Assembly: GCF_004379255.2 (NCBI RefSeq)
Contig: NC_056046.1
Location: 806,001 to 870,000, forward strand
DNA: 64,000 bases
From: Salvia splendens
Lineage: Eukaryota; Streptophyta; Magnoliopsida; Lamiales; Lamiaceae
Direction: 5' to 3'
The notes beneath the pieces were generated by a model. The model saw only the letters and a program-made list of their open reading frames with translations. It made no database searches and was not told the origin of the DNA. Positions 1-12,000 of the stretch are shown here, one piece after another. Numbering within the stretch: the stretch's first letter is position 1; each line of letters begins with the position of its first letter. A program made the position numbers and the translations under genes.

Positions 1-656
1 GGAATATGAGTTTTTTTCAATTAATGTAATTTTTTTAATTGATGTACTTTTTAAAAAAAATTTAATACACTTTTTAAATTTTAATATTATTATTGAATTT
101 TCTCATATCTGTGTCGTAAATTTATTTCCGTATTTTGTGTGATTGTTAATTATTTGTTTTTTATAATTTTGTTTATCGTGGCTAGGCTATGTCTAGGCTA
201 TTGCTTGTCCAGTTGTTTTTCCTGATAATGTTGCATGATGAGTTTTAGTGCTGATGATATGCTAGGAGGAGTTTGTGGCTAGACTATGACCGAGCTATTC
301 TTAACGTGGACGCACTAAGTTATTTTCTTTGTAACTTCAAATAAATAAAATAATAAGAACTTTAATAAATACTAATAGTCACTTTTATCGAATGGAAAAC
401 TCGCAACCGTCGATCCCTATAGTTTGATGACATGGCGACCATCTAAGACCGCACCGGAGCTCACCACTTGATTATCGAACCGTAGAGAACTATTCCCAAA
501 ATCCACTCTATTCCTATCTCTCAATCCCGCCGGAAACTTCCAAACCCCGCCGGCGACGTCGTTTTCACGGCGGAATCGCACAAATTCCCGATCACTACTT
601 CCATTAATTGCGAATCGACCCCTCAAAAAACGCACTAATTTAACGAAAAGAGACAG
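1..656. other. Upstream flank of the eIF2B-alpha gene
   Basis: This AT-rich stretch holds no gene that I recognise. The last 250 bases become more GC-rich and lie directly in front of the eIF2B-alpha start codon, so they probably contain its promoter and leader. A short open frame on the minus strand (417-635) overlaps this leader and resembles nothing known to me. Confidence 0.5.
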
Positions 657-2890
657 ATGTGGCGTCGATCAGCGTCATTCATCCTCGACAAGCAGGAGCA
701 GCAGCGGAACGACGCCGCCGAAAGCCGACCGATCTCCCCTGCTTCCACCGCCATGATGGAAAACCCCAGCGCTAACGTCTCGTTGTACTACCAGACGCGC
801 GCGGCGCACCACGGCGTCGTGACGAGCGACTGGCTGGCTCAGGCCCAGGCCGCCGTTGCCGGAAACTCGGACGACGACGCTGCGGAGAGCAACGCTTCCG
901 GTGGCGAGGAGATGGTAAGAGGTTCTCGGTGGTGGATGAGTTTAACAATTGGCGGAAACAGCCGGATTTGGCGGAGGCTGTGGCGGCGATTAGGGCTTTA
1001 GCTTCGGCGATTCGGTCCAGCCAAGCTAAGACGATGATGGAGCTTGAAATTGAGCTAAAAAAGGCATCCGATTCTCTTAAAGTATGTGTATATTTTATCT
1101 GTTGAATCGATTAGATAGATGATTAAACAATTATTGGCACCAATTTACCACTTGAGTTGAATTTGAGCTCAAAAAACGTCTTGAGTATCTGAAAAAGTGC
1201 ATATTACCTCGATTTTGTTGAGCTAATTGTTCTGTTTCTATTAGTATGTTTGAATTTATGCAGCTGAGTTTGTAAAGTTCACATCATCTACTGTTAATCT
1301 AAATGTTTAGATCATAAGAAGTAGCAAATGACTAGTTTGAATCGATTAGATTAATGAAACGATGAGTTTAGATATATCATTTTGTAGTGATCAGAATCAT
1401 ATACATAATGTTTACAAATTCCTGCATTTTTATGCAGTCGTGGGACACTACTTCAATCTCCTTAACGGCTGGTTGTGAACTTTTCATGCGTTATGTGACT
1501 AGAACTTCAGTTTTAGATCGTGAAGACTTTATTTCAGCCAAGTCCTGACTACTTGAGCGTGCCGAGAAGTTTGGCGAGATATCATATAAGGTGTTCATTT
1601 GTTTGACAGTTTTGCGTTTTCAGCGTCATCGTGAATTGAAAGATTTAAAGAAGCTTTCTCATGATAGGCGCGGAGATAATAGCTATGCTCAGTCAAGATT
1701 TTATATTTGATGGCTGCACCATTTTGGTCCATGGCTTCTCCAGGGTCGTGCTCGAAGCTTTGAGAACAGCAGTTGAGAATAAAAAAGTGTTTCGAGTTCT
1801 CTGCACAGGTAACCTTGTAACCTCTTAACTTATCTGGATGCATGAATAGTTCTTGACTTGACTCAGCAACCTTGTGAATTATTTGACTTACTTCATCACA
1901 CCACCTTATTATTAACATAGTTGAATTTTGATCCCTGGTTTTCTTTGTCCAAGTGCCTAGCACTTGAAAAAGGTCATATGGATTTCTTTAATCCGAGGCA
2001 AAAATGATAGAAGGAATACAAATTTACTAAGATGTTTGGGATTCTTTTTAACAATAATTAGTGTATGTACAATACATGTTGCTTTGGTAAGGATGGAATT
2101 TATGTTATCATTTCAAAAGTCATATGGATTTCTTTCATCTGGGGCGAAAATGAAAGAATGGTCGTATATATATTTACGAAGATCTTTGGTATTCTTTCTA
2201 ATGATAATTAGTGAAAGTAGTAACTGGCTTGCATATCTAAGATGTAGGAAAGGAGAGAACTGGTTTGCATACTTGCGTGTTTCTTTGGAAAGGATGGATT
2301 TTATGTTATCGTGTCAATATAGAAACAAGGTATTTAGTGTGTGAAATGCCTCTGGAATGCAGAGGGAAGGCCCGACAGGTCAGGGTTACGCGTATCCAAC
2401 GAGCTCGGCAAACTGGATGTCCCCGTTAAGCTCTTAATCGACTCTGCTGTGGCATACAGCATGGATGAAGTGGACATGGTGCTTGTAGGAGCAGATGGCG
2501 TTGTTGAAAGTGGAGGCATTATAAACATGATGGGAACCTACCAAATCGCATTGGTTGCCAAAGCCATGAACAAGCCAATGTACGTTGCTGCTGAAAGTTA
2601 CAAGGTGATTAATCCAATCCTCACTAATTAAATCATTCTGCATTTCGGATTATTTTGTAACATATGCACGCCTGTTCTTGCAGTTTGCGCGCCTTTACCC
2701 GTTGGATCAGAAGGACATGGTGCCAGCCCTACGCCCCATTGATTTTGGGGTACCGATCCCATCAAAGGTGGAGGTTGAAACATCTGCTCGCGACTACACG
2801 CCCCCACAGTATCTTACCCTGCTATTTACTGATCTTGGGGTTCTATCACCATCTGTTGTAAGCGACGAGCTCATCCAACTTTACCTATAG
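657..2890 (+). pseudogene. Translation initiation factor eIF2B subunit alpha, disabled by three lesions
   Basis: eIF2B-alpha is a regulatory subunit of the guanine nucleotide exchange factor for eIF2 in cytosolic translation initiation. Five exons can be placed: 657-1081, 1438-1590, 1668-1808, 2363-2604 and 2684-2890, all with GT-AG borders. They encode family landmarks such as YYQTRAAHHGVVTSDWL, LFMRYVTRTS, VGADGVVESGGIINMMGTYQ and the C-terminus VVSDELIQLYL. Three lesions break the frame. A one-base loss near 913-917 separates GEEM from the downstream frame FSVVDEFNNWRKQPDLAE. A TGA at 1546-1548 stands where the family has Arg (AKS-R-LIERAEKFGEISYK). A one-base loss near 1676-1678 turns the expected ARRIIAMLSQ into a frame with stops. 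The rest is highly conserved, so decay is recent or some of the indels are sequencing errors. Family identity is clear; the pseudogene status is inferred. Confidence 0.85.
1973..2330 (+). repeat. Imperfect tandem duplication inside eIF2B-alpha intron 3
   Basis: The segment starting at 1973 (gtcatatggatttctttaat) recurs at 2119 with the same order of sub-motifs: 'gatttcttt', 'cgaagatctttggtattctt' and 'aaggatgga...tttatgttatc'. The second copy carries about 50 extra bases before the last motif. The repeat enlarges the intron and does not touch an exon. Confidence 0.75.
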
Positions 2891-3143
2891 ACCAATCGCG
2901 CAATTTGCTTTGCCACTGCATCATTTTTCTATCAGTTCTTCAAGATTGTAGATTACCATTGCTGAAAATAGTCTTTCTTGATGATATCTTCGCAATTTAT
3001 TTGATGTCTTGGTGGAATAAACAGTGTGAAATATGAATCCCTTTTTTGACTTATAATAAAATAGAGTTACAATTGCAGCTTTAATGTAGTCTTGATTCTT
3101 GACAGAAAATGAGATTCATCTATATTAATAAATAGAGAAATAT

Positions 3144-4241
3144 TTAGTTGGAAGGTGATGAAGAAGTTGGCTTCTTGGACAAGAGTTTGGATCTGAGGTC
3201 AACAACATCAACTTCTCCGAAGTGATTCTCAGGAATCCAGTTTCCTGTGTTGGGGTCTCTCATCCAGAATGCTGCTTCTTTCGCATCGGCAGCTTCGGCT
3301 GCGGCCCTTATGATGGGCGGTGCAGTCGAACGGACTTTGACGTTCTCGGCCGCCACGGAGTATGCCCTCCTGCTGCATTTTTGAAGTTCGTGGTTCAGTA
3401 ATATAATTATTTTTATGTAGTACAAATGCTCAAGCTAAAAATATAAAGAGCTAGTATAAAAAAGCAGTTCATACTTCATAATATAAACAATAACAACACA
3501 AGCGATTCGTAATATAAACAATAATAAAACAAGCGAACAAGAAAGCTTAAGCAAACAAGGAACACACATCTATAGATAAACCGAATGAGGAGTTGCAAAG
3601 TAAAATATAATAATGTCATGTATCCAAACATAATAATGTGAGCATATATGCTTCCTATGATAGTAACTATGTATACTATGTTATCCAAAATAAATGTTCT
3701 CTAATTGAAAAAAAAAACTGTGAAATTGCTCTAAATGAATTTATTCTGAGACTATTCTAGATTGATTTGGTTTGAAATTATATAAAATTAATTTTGTCAA
3801 TTTTGTGACAGTGGGAAGCCCCCAATACTCTATTTAATTATATAAAATTAATTTTGTCAATTTTGTGACAGTGGGAAGCCCCCAATACTCTATTTAGAGA
3901 ATAGAACATCATTTACAGAAATTTATGATTATCTAATTTATCAAGTCGAACACCAATATACATTATCTTATACGAATATATGAATCCATTATCCCAGTCT
4001 AAAAAAGGCTAATGAAAATCTTTATCATCATAAAATTCAATCTTATCTAATCTGTTAAATCGAACATCACGGGACCATGTAATTTCTCTTGAACTAATGA
4101 ATCTAGTCTCTTTCTCTAACACGACACACACGTAAACACAAACAAACCATCAAGATTAAAAAAAAAGGAGAGGAAGATTGCAATGTATAGGAAAACTAAT
4201 ACTTGCCTCATCGAGAAAAGGCTGCTCGAAATCTTCGCCAT
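3144..4241 (-). CDS. LEA_3 family protein (SAG21-like), small mitochondrial-type stress protein
   Basis: LEA_3 proteins are short stress- and senescence-induced proteins, several of which are imported into mitochondria. Two exons read on the minus strand (4241-4207 and 3372-3144) give 87 residues: MAKISSSLFSM, then SRRAYSVAAENVKV, and the family's C-terminal core FWMRDPNTGNWIPENHF followed by GEVDVVDLRSKLLSKK. The basic, Ser-rich N-terminus with RRAYS resembles a mitochondrial presequence. The reading frame joins only if the donor is GC (AG|GCAAGT at 4206-4201) and the acceptor is TGCAG before 3372; the nearby GT at 4202 would shift the frame. The 834-bp intron carries a perfect 60-bp tandem duplication. 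A TATATATA and a CACGTG box lie upstream. Family confidence is high; the exact paralog is not known. Confidence 0.82.
3776..3895. repeat. Perfect 60-bp tandem duplication in the LEA_3 intron
   Basis: Two consecutive 60-base units (3776-3835 and 3836-3895) are identical base for base; both contain 'gacagtgggaagcccccaat'. The absence of any difference points to a very recent duplication or an assembly artefact. Confidence 0.95.
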
Positions 4242-4317
4242 AGCTTCAGAAAAAAGTAGAGGAGAGGTGGCTAGTTTTTTGTATAATTTCTAGGGTTTAA
4301 ACAAGAAATTGTTTATG

Positions 4318-4325
4318 TATATATA
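4318..4325 (-). promoter_or_regulatory. TATA box of the LEA_3 gene
   Basis: TATATATA is read on the minus strand about 77 bases upstream of the LEA_3 start codon at 4241, a normal distance for a plant TATA box plus a short leader. Confidence 0.55.
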
Positions 4326-4329
4326 GATG

Positions 4330-6330
4330 ATAAAAATAGGTATATTTAATGCAAAGTATTAGTAATATTCCATATATTTAGACTGGATTTGACAAGACTT
4401 ATTCGAAGAATCCGTTTCATAAATTTCAAATTTATTTCCTGTTTAAATCACGTGCATTTTCTACCTTAATTAGTATTTGCCATAAGCATCTTATCTTATT
4501 TAATTATAATTTAAATGTAACTTGCCCTTTCGGGGAATGGGACTTTGATGGAGGAAGAACAAATCATATATTCTGATACATTGAAATGAAACTTTTGCCT
4601 ATCTTTAATAAAAAAAACGTGATTTATTATAATTGCTTCACACCTAATTTTGCACTTTTGCCGCTTGAATTAGGTTTCATTAACATTTAAAATTTTAAAT
4701 AAATAAGTTATGCCATAGTTGTTTAATGGAGTAGTATATACATTTCAACTTTTGGTGCTTTATTTATCATTATTAAAAACAAATGAATTTATTACATTAA
4801 ATACCCACTATCATAAAGGTCCACATATAATTTGGGTTAATTAAAATCAGAACTTTTTCTGAATAATAATTATCATAATAATATTGCTGATGACATTAAT
4901 ATTGTGTAATCAAATTGGAATAAGGTTCTTGCCATATTATTCCAACTTTTGACAACCAATTCACAATTATTGATTATTTTTTGTGTTGCATTATTATCGA
5001 ACTATTCCAATAAAATATTATACCTAAGCGTGATTGTTACGTTAGGGAGTATAATAATATCACTATGATTTATAATTACATTAAAATGAACAATTCTACT
5101 ACAATTTGATATACTTCTCAAATTATTTATCTGGACTTTTGTTAACTAGGTAGGCCTAATTTTATTATCTTCATTCTTCATATAGCTAGCTAGTGCGATT
5201 CCTTTATTTTCTTTAAATAACTAATATTGAGTGAGATGAACTGATCAAGTTGATTGTTGAAATATTCAAAAATAAATACTAATAAAACCATTAAATTTGT
5301 TTTAGAATTTTGACGTCATCACGTTTAATCTTTTTTACCGGAAAAAACATTATGCGTATGATTAATCCTTCTTAGCCACTATTAGTTAAAGCAAATTGAA
5401 TTAATACCTCATTAAACTTGTTGATTGCACTTTATATTTTGTCCACCTTATTATTTTGTATAGTTCTTCTCATTTATAAAAACAAGAGATTTGTTCCAAA
5501 CCATAACTAATTAAAATTACCAATAAATGGACAAATGCATCAAATAACCAATAAATTTTTAAGTACTAACTCCAAAAAATTAGTATTACATCAGGATTAA
5601 ATAATCTAGTTTTTTCATTTCAGGCAGTCCACCATAGTCAATCTTTATGTATTTATAATATTAGTAATAATTTTTTTCTCGAAACGAGTCTCATTTTCCA
5701 CTTCTCTCTGTCTTTCTTTTACCTTAGCAAATTTACATTAAAATTTGAGTTTATAAGTATTGTTTAAGGAAAGAGTAGTATTAATATTTTTGCATTTCCA
5801 TAAAATTTAGACAACTTTCATTCATAGACACTCAAAAATATATTGATCTTCAATATATAAAATTATTTATATACTACTTTCTAGCACGCTCAACCTATAT
5901 ATCCCTTCATTCACTGATTACAGTACGGTTATTAATTAATAATTATTAACAAATGGGATATTTCTTCAATCATAATACATCAATAACTATTACTACTATT
6001 AAAATCTATGTCGCATTCATCAACCCTATTTTAAAAAAAATTTAAATTATAAAACTACAAATTAAATAAACTTATTTTTTCATGAAACAGTCCGTACAGC
6101 CGAGTACAATGCACAACACGCTTACAAAATTAATATAGTACTATCTATTACACTACTTCCACGTTTATATCACAACATAAAAACTATTAAAATGTGGAAA
6201 ATTTGTGATACCAATTAGTATAAAATATCTCAAATGAAAGACAATCCATCTTTTTCAACAATCTCACGGTTTACTCACCGCCACAGAAAACATATGTGTC
6301 CACATTTATCACACAATGTCTCCTCGAATT
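4330..6330. other. AT-rich divergent intergenic region (LEA_3 / FLZ)
   Basis: About 2 kb of very AT-rich DNA separates the divergently transcribed LEA_3 and FLZ genes. I see no coding sequence, RNA gene or well-formed transposon in it. It presumably contains the promoters of both neighbours. Confidence 0.5.
4449..4454. promoter_or_regulatory. G-box (CACGTG) upstream of the LEA_3 gene
   Basis: A palindromic CACGTG lies about 210 bases upstream of the LEA_3 start. It contains the ACGTG core of ABA-responsive elements bound by bZIP factors, which would fit the stress inducibility known for this family. The motif is seen; its function is inferred. Confidence 0.4.
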
Positions 6331-6331
6331 G

Positions 6332-6340
6332 TATATAAAT
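6332..6340 (+). promoter_or_regulatory. TATA box of the FLZ gene
   Basis: TATATAAAT lies 111 bases upstream of the FLZ start codon. The presumed leader between them contains an (AC)n run at about 6396-6414. Confidence 0.6.
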
Positions 6341-6450
6341 TGAACTGAACCATAATCTTCTTGAAATCATAGATATTTTTATTTCCCAATTTACAAACAC
6401 ACACACACACACACTACACATTGTCACATAATTTTAGCAGGTAAATCATC

Positions 6451-6961
6451 ATGCTATCATTAATGTGGAGAGTCAAGAAAAGGGATTCTTCTAATTCCGA
6501 GAAAAAAAATATTTTCGATTTTTTTTCGAATAGAAGTGATTATTCGAGTGAAGAAAATATGAAATCCGAAGATGGAGTTTCTTGCGACGATTATCAATAT
6601 TCTTACAATTTTCTCAACTCTTGCCACCTCTGTCACAAGCCATTGAGTGGCAAAGAAATTTACATGTATAGGTAATTAATATATATTGATATTGATTGAT
6701 TAATTGAAAATGTTTCAATGTAGAGTGTTGCTTAGTTTTATAGTAATTAATAATGCTGTTTATTTTTTCAGGGGAGAAATAGGATTTTGTAGTGATGAAT
6801 GCAGAAGCAAGCAAATGTATTTGGATGACATGAAGAAAATCGAAATTTCTACGAAAAGAATCTTGGCATCTTTTCATGAGCGACGCCGCAATGCAGGTGA
6901 CCGGTGCAAAGCTAGAGGTGTTGGGAGAGCAGCGGCGACGCCCATTTTCGTCTTGCAGTAG
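6451..6961 (+). CDS. FCS-like zinc finger (FLZ, DUF581) protein
   Basis: FLZ proteins are plant-specific adaptors that bind SnRK1 kinase subunits and take part in energy and stress signalling. Two exons (6451-6671 and 6772-6961, GT-AG) encode 136 residues. The FLZ domain spans about residues 54-97: FLNSCHLCHKPLSGKEIYMY, then RGEIGFCSDECRSKQ. Its zinc-binding cysteines are C58, C61, C80 and C84. The intron falls inside the Arg codon after IYMY. The N-terminus is Ser/Asp-rich and starts with MLSLMWRVKK. The C-terminus (RRRNAGDRCKARGVGRAAAT) is basic and low in complexity. The length is normal for the smaller members of the family. The family call is firm; which FLZ paralog it is cannot be told. 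Confidence 0.92.
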
Positions 6962-8560
6962 AGAAGTTTTTAGTTAATGGAAAGGTAGTTTGGTGACAAA
7001 TTTAGCTCGTGTGGGAGTTAGGTTAATTAATTAGCTTATTTAGTTCTAAGGCTCGTGGAAAACATGCAAAATACATTTTCATGTATTTTTTTTGTTCATA
7101 AAAACTAGTCCTATAATCGAGTAATGTACTAGATTTTAATATAGTACAATATGTTATACCAATAGGTGTTGTGAGTAGAAATATGAGTTGATTTTAAGGT
7201 GAAACTTTATTAGTAGTGTTTGGTTAGTTTTCGTTTCTCTTATAAATTTACAATGAAATGTAATGAAAATAATGTAATATGACATTCTATTATCATCTTA
7301 GAGTATAATGTGCATTCTTACAAATTTTTATTATTCCAATAACACATTATTTATTTTAATATGAATTTATTTTGATAAACAATGTCTAACGTTTTGTTTA
7401 ACGTATATTTCGATAAAAGGTAATGGTTATATCGTATCTATAATTATATTAACGTGATAAATAATAAATTAAATCTTGTTAGTGTGCGGTAAAAAAGATA
7501 TTCTAGCGTATATAATGGGCCATATATAATCAAATCCAAGCCCAATAAGAAATACAAATTTGAAATGTACTAATAACATTATTAATTTTTAAAATTGTTC
7601 GATAGTATTATTTCATCAACATTAAAAATCGACTAATTTATAGTTAATGGTATAAGTATTCATCTTCAACCACATATTATGGCATCCTTTATCATGTTTA
7701 AATCAAATCATTATAATTTCTATTGCCAAATTTGAAATCAATTTTTAGGATGCGTTTGATATATAGAAAAAGTCAAGAAAACCGTATTTTATTGTTTTTT
7801 TCTATGAATAATATACTCCATGTAAGAGAAGCCAATGACAATCAGATAATGAAATCATTAGTTTAAATAATATATTGCATTTTTCTATTTTAGTTGACAA
7901 ATAATATATCAACAGTAATCTATAAAATAAACTAGCTAAACTTATTTAAAAAAATAAATAAGATGAAAGAGGAAATATATACTGAATATAAACTGAAAAT
8001 AAATGCAGAAATATTTTTTTAAAAAAAGAAACAAAAATGAAGGAAATATAGAGACAAAAAGAACAATACGACACCCATACAAAGCGCCCAGAAAATACAT
8101 TCAAATTTCATCTAATTTGTAATAACAAATCGATCAAACCATGATTAAAAAGGGGAAGAATTAAACAGTGTTTAAACTCAAACACAACTACCGATTGAAA
8201 ATTGAAGTATAATTGACTTTGATAATCCAACAAAAGGATATTGCTGCAATTAAAGCTGACACAACATTCCTAACAAAAACAGGATTCAAGATTTAACAAA
8301 TCGTTATGAAGGAAATTTAGTTTATTGCCACATTATATTAAATGATTAAAGACTTCAATTATTTTCTGGATGGCGATGATTTAGCGGTGGATAGAGATAG
8401 TCCATCACTCGTTTCCAAGATCAATTGATAAAGATTCTTGAAACACACGATTTTTCTTCTTTTATTTCCCCTTTTCCTATTCATTTATTGTTGATTTTTA
8501 TTGGGCTGGGGTTGAAATTAAAAAAAGGCAGTGGCATTAGGGTTTTCTATTTTTTCTTCC
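6962..8560. other. AT-rich intergenic region
   Basis: This holds the FLZ 3' flank followed by about 1.4 kb of AT-rich DNA without a recognisable gene. From about 8560 the sequence becomes less AT-rich and probably enters the leader of the ARID-PHD gene. That leader may contain its own intron (donor-like gtaagt near 8631, acceptor ctgcag near 8838). Confidence 0.45.
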
Positions 8561-9001
8561 CTCTTTGTGCGATAGGAGATTTGTTTTGTTGCGAAAGCGG
8601 CGATCTTTGTTGATTTCTCCATCTGGGCTGTGTAAGTTGCTCAATTTCTTCATCTGGGTCGTTGAGTTTGCTTGTTTTCTAATTTGGGTGTTCACAATCT
8701 TGAAATTTTGTTTCTGTTTATGCTGATTTTGAGTGAGTTTTAGGATTGGAGTTTTAAGTAATTCTTGTGTGTTTTTTATAAGCTGTGTTTGGTGATGTTA
8801 CTGAAAAAGTTCTTTGCTTTATTTGATTTTTTCTGCAGATCAAGCATCGATTTTTCTGAATTTTGCAATGAGTTGTGAATTTGGTGCTAGAATTGAAGTG
8901 AAGTTTCATTAATCATGTGGTTTTTGAAGTGGATTTTGTGAGAGATAAGTGATTTGGATAAGTTTCCCTTCACTTTTTTAGTAAGACACACTGATTTGGA
9001 T

Positions 9002-12000
9002 ATGTTCCACACCCAAGGAGCTCTGAAACACACCTGCAATCTCCTCGCTGTCTTTTGTTCGGAGGCAGCAGAGAGTACGCGAAATCAAGATGTTTCGAAG
9101 GAGAAGAGGAGGTTCCCCTTCCCAGAAATTGCATCTTCGGGGCGTTTGGAGGTGCAAAACCAATGCTCATTAACTCATGTAGTCGAATGTGATGTTGTTT
9201 GCTGCAGTTTTACATCTGTTATGTTTGCATTGTTAGGTCCAAACATTGAAGAATCCGACACCAGATGAGTTTCGCAAGTCTCTTGATTCGTGGCAGCCAA
9301 ATCTCGTCTACTTGCAAGGGAAACAGCGGGAAAATGAGGAAGTTGGGTCAATCTCGTGGGGAGGGGTGGAGCTATCCTCTCCCGAAGCTGTTTCCGGACT
9401 TTTTAGCTCGACAATGCCAACTACTGTATGTTGTTGCTTTGTCGACCAAGTTGTCATTATGTTTCCTCGTTTTTGCTATTACCTTCTGGATTAGTTCTGT
9501 AGCTTTTATCCACATTGGGTGTCCTTTCATTTATTATGCTTTTATTGATTGAGTTTAGGTTATATTTGATCCACACTTGTGGCTTTTCCCAGGAGTTTAA
9601 GATCAATGATTTGAATTCGGAGTATTTCCTACGGGTCGACTTCAAATGTGAATTTAGGATTTCAAGAAACCACTCATGGAAGTGCTATTATTTCAGTATT
9701 AGGTCTTTTGCCTTTTGTAGTATTATTGGCCGAGAAGTGATAACGCTAGTGGAAGTATTGAAAACCGAACTGTTTCATGATATGATATGGTAGAGTTATC
9801 ATTTTACGACAAACCCGTTGAAAGTATATTCTATTTTCTTATCAGCTTCCTTAGATGATTTTGTGGAGTGAGAGCGAGATAATTAACGAAAGAATTATGA
9901 CTTCTAGAATATGAGAAAGGCTAACTGCACCGAATAGTTTATAGTAGGGAACTCAGAATCTCTTGTTTTTAGTGTTTATTTTTTTTCTTCTGATGTTCCT
10001 GCTTTGCATAATCAAATTTATTTCGAAGTCTGATTGGAATTAAACCCTTATTTTGAAGGTTTATTTGGAGGTTCCAAATGGTGAACAGTTGGCCAGGTCT
10101 CTACATTCAAAGGTAAGCTAAGAGGAGTAGCTTCGATTGTTGTAGATGTTTGCAATTTTTGACAAGAAAAGAAACATACATGCAGAAGCCTGTGAATAAA
10201 TCACCAATGATTTTGCTTCGAGCTCACCATCTCTGTCTGCGCAGGGCGTTCCTTATGTAATATACTGGAAGAGCTCGTTTTCGTGCTATGCAGCTAGCCA
10301 TTTTCGTAATGCATTATTATCCGTAATACAAAGGTAAATATGTTTGTTTTGGCCACTAAATGGTTCAATTATGTTATCCACACCACCACCTCTTATGGTT
10401 TGTTTGCGTTGAAGTTTTGGTGTATTCACGTAAACTAGGTTTCTCGTGCATAAAATGTTGACCCAATTTTATTTTATCTACTGTAGCTCATCGTGCCATA
10501 CATGGGATGCATTTCAACTAGCTGATGCCTCCTTTCGGCTTTACTGTCTTCGCAATAATTGTGTCCTCCCTCATGGCAAGGAGGTCGATGATGAGTTGGG
10601 CCCTAATCTTTTCGGGGAGCCTCCTAGGATCACTGTCGACGTTCCTATGATTGAGGATGCAGCGGAAGATGAAGAAAGCACTTCTGGTTCCGTTCCTGAG
10701 ATAAAGATATACGACGATGATGTTAAAATGAGGTTTCTCGTCTGCGGAGTTGCTAACTCCTTGGTAATGGCACTAAAATTTTAAGCATGCTAAGCGTCGT
10801 TTTGAAAAGAGAAGAAAAACTAAGAACTCACTGATTACTATTTTTGCAGGATGCTTCCTTGTTGAGTCCGTTGGAGGATGGTTTAAATGCCCTCCTCAGT
10901 ATCGAAGTAAGCATCCTCCTGAAAAATGATGGAAAAACTCATTTTTCGGTTATTGCTAGTTTTATTCTTGAAATGGTGATCTGTTTGTGTACTCATTTAA
11001 TGTACTTTTGTTATTTGTGCTAATTCAGATGCGAGGGAGCAAACTCCACAATCGGGTTAGGTGAGTTTGTCTTCAAAAATTTTTGTTGTCGACTTTCTTT
11101 TCATCTTTTTTTGTTACACGTACACCTATATTTAAACATAGCTTGGAAACTTGACCTAATGATTGCCACAAGACGTGCGATAGTCGAGTCTCATGTGTTT
11201 CTAAATGAAAAAAATTGGATCCATGCTTTTGTATTTGTGATGAGTTCTGAAAACCCGTATCTTATTCTAGTGCTCTTCCTCCGCCCCTCCAAGCTGGCAC
11301 ATTTTCTCGGGGTGTCGTGACAATGCGATGTGATCTGTCAACCAGTAGTTCAGCTCACATTTCTCTTTTGGTATCGGGAAGTGCTCAGACATGTTTTGAC
11401 GATCAGGTGATGTGTTATAACTTTTCTAATAACTAATACCGGCTTTGCTGGTTTTTTTCCCTTATTATTTATGTAGTTTGGCTGAATTTGGTCGATACTC
11501 GACCTATTTTCACAGCTGTTGGAAAATCATATAAAGAGTGAAATCATTGACAAGAGCGAGCTGATCCACGCACTGCCGAATTCTGACGAAAACAAACCGC
11601 CTACATCCGAGCCTCGAAGGTCCGTCTCGGTAGCTTGTGGAGCAGCTGTATTTGAAGTCTGTATGAAGGTCCCGTCGTGGGCTTCACAGGTACTAAATTT
11701 TAGTAACCACTGGTCTTCCGAGATTGATCCTTTCAGTTTGATACATAACGGCGTCTGATTTATCAAAACACATTTTTTTTCTTATATCTTCTTGGTTTCA
11801 ATTTCAGATTTTGAGGCAACTAGCACCTGATGTTTCGTATCGTAATTTAGTAGCCCTTGGAATTGCCAGCATCCAGGGATTAGCAGTAGCTTCATTCGAG
11901 AGAGATGATGCAGAACGGCTCCTATTTTTCTGTTCGAGGCTTGGGGAGAATGGTTTCTCGAATAATCTAAAAATCAGAAGCCCTCCTTCCTGGTTAAAGC

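Noticed and set aside
417..635. 72-codon open frame on the minus strand upstream of eIF2B-alpha
   Set aside because: It overlaps the likely leader of the gene on the other strand, has no recognisable motif, and is explained by the locally lower AT content.
912..960. A small intron explaining the frame change in eIF2B-alpha exon 1
   Set aside because: No GT...AG pair of plausible length exists between the two frames; the sequence is continuous with the family apart from one missing base.
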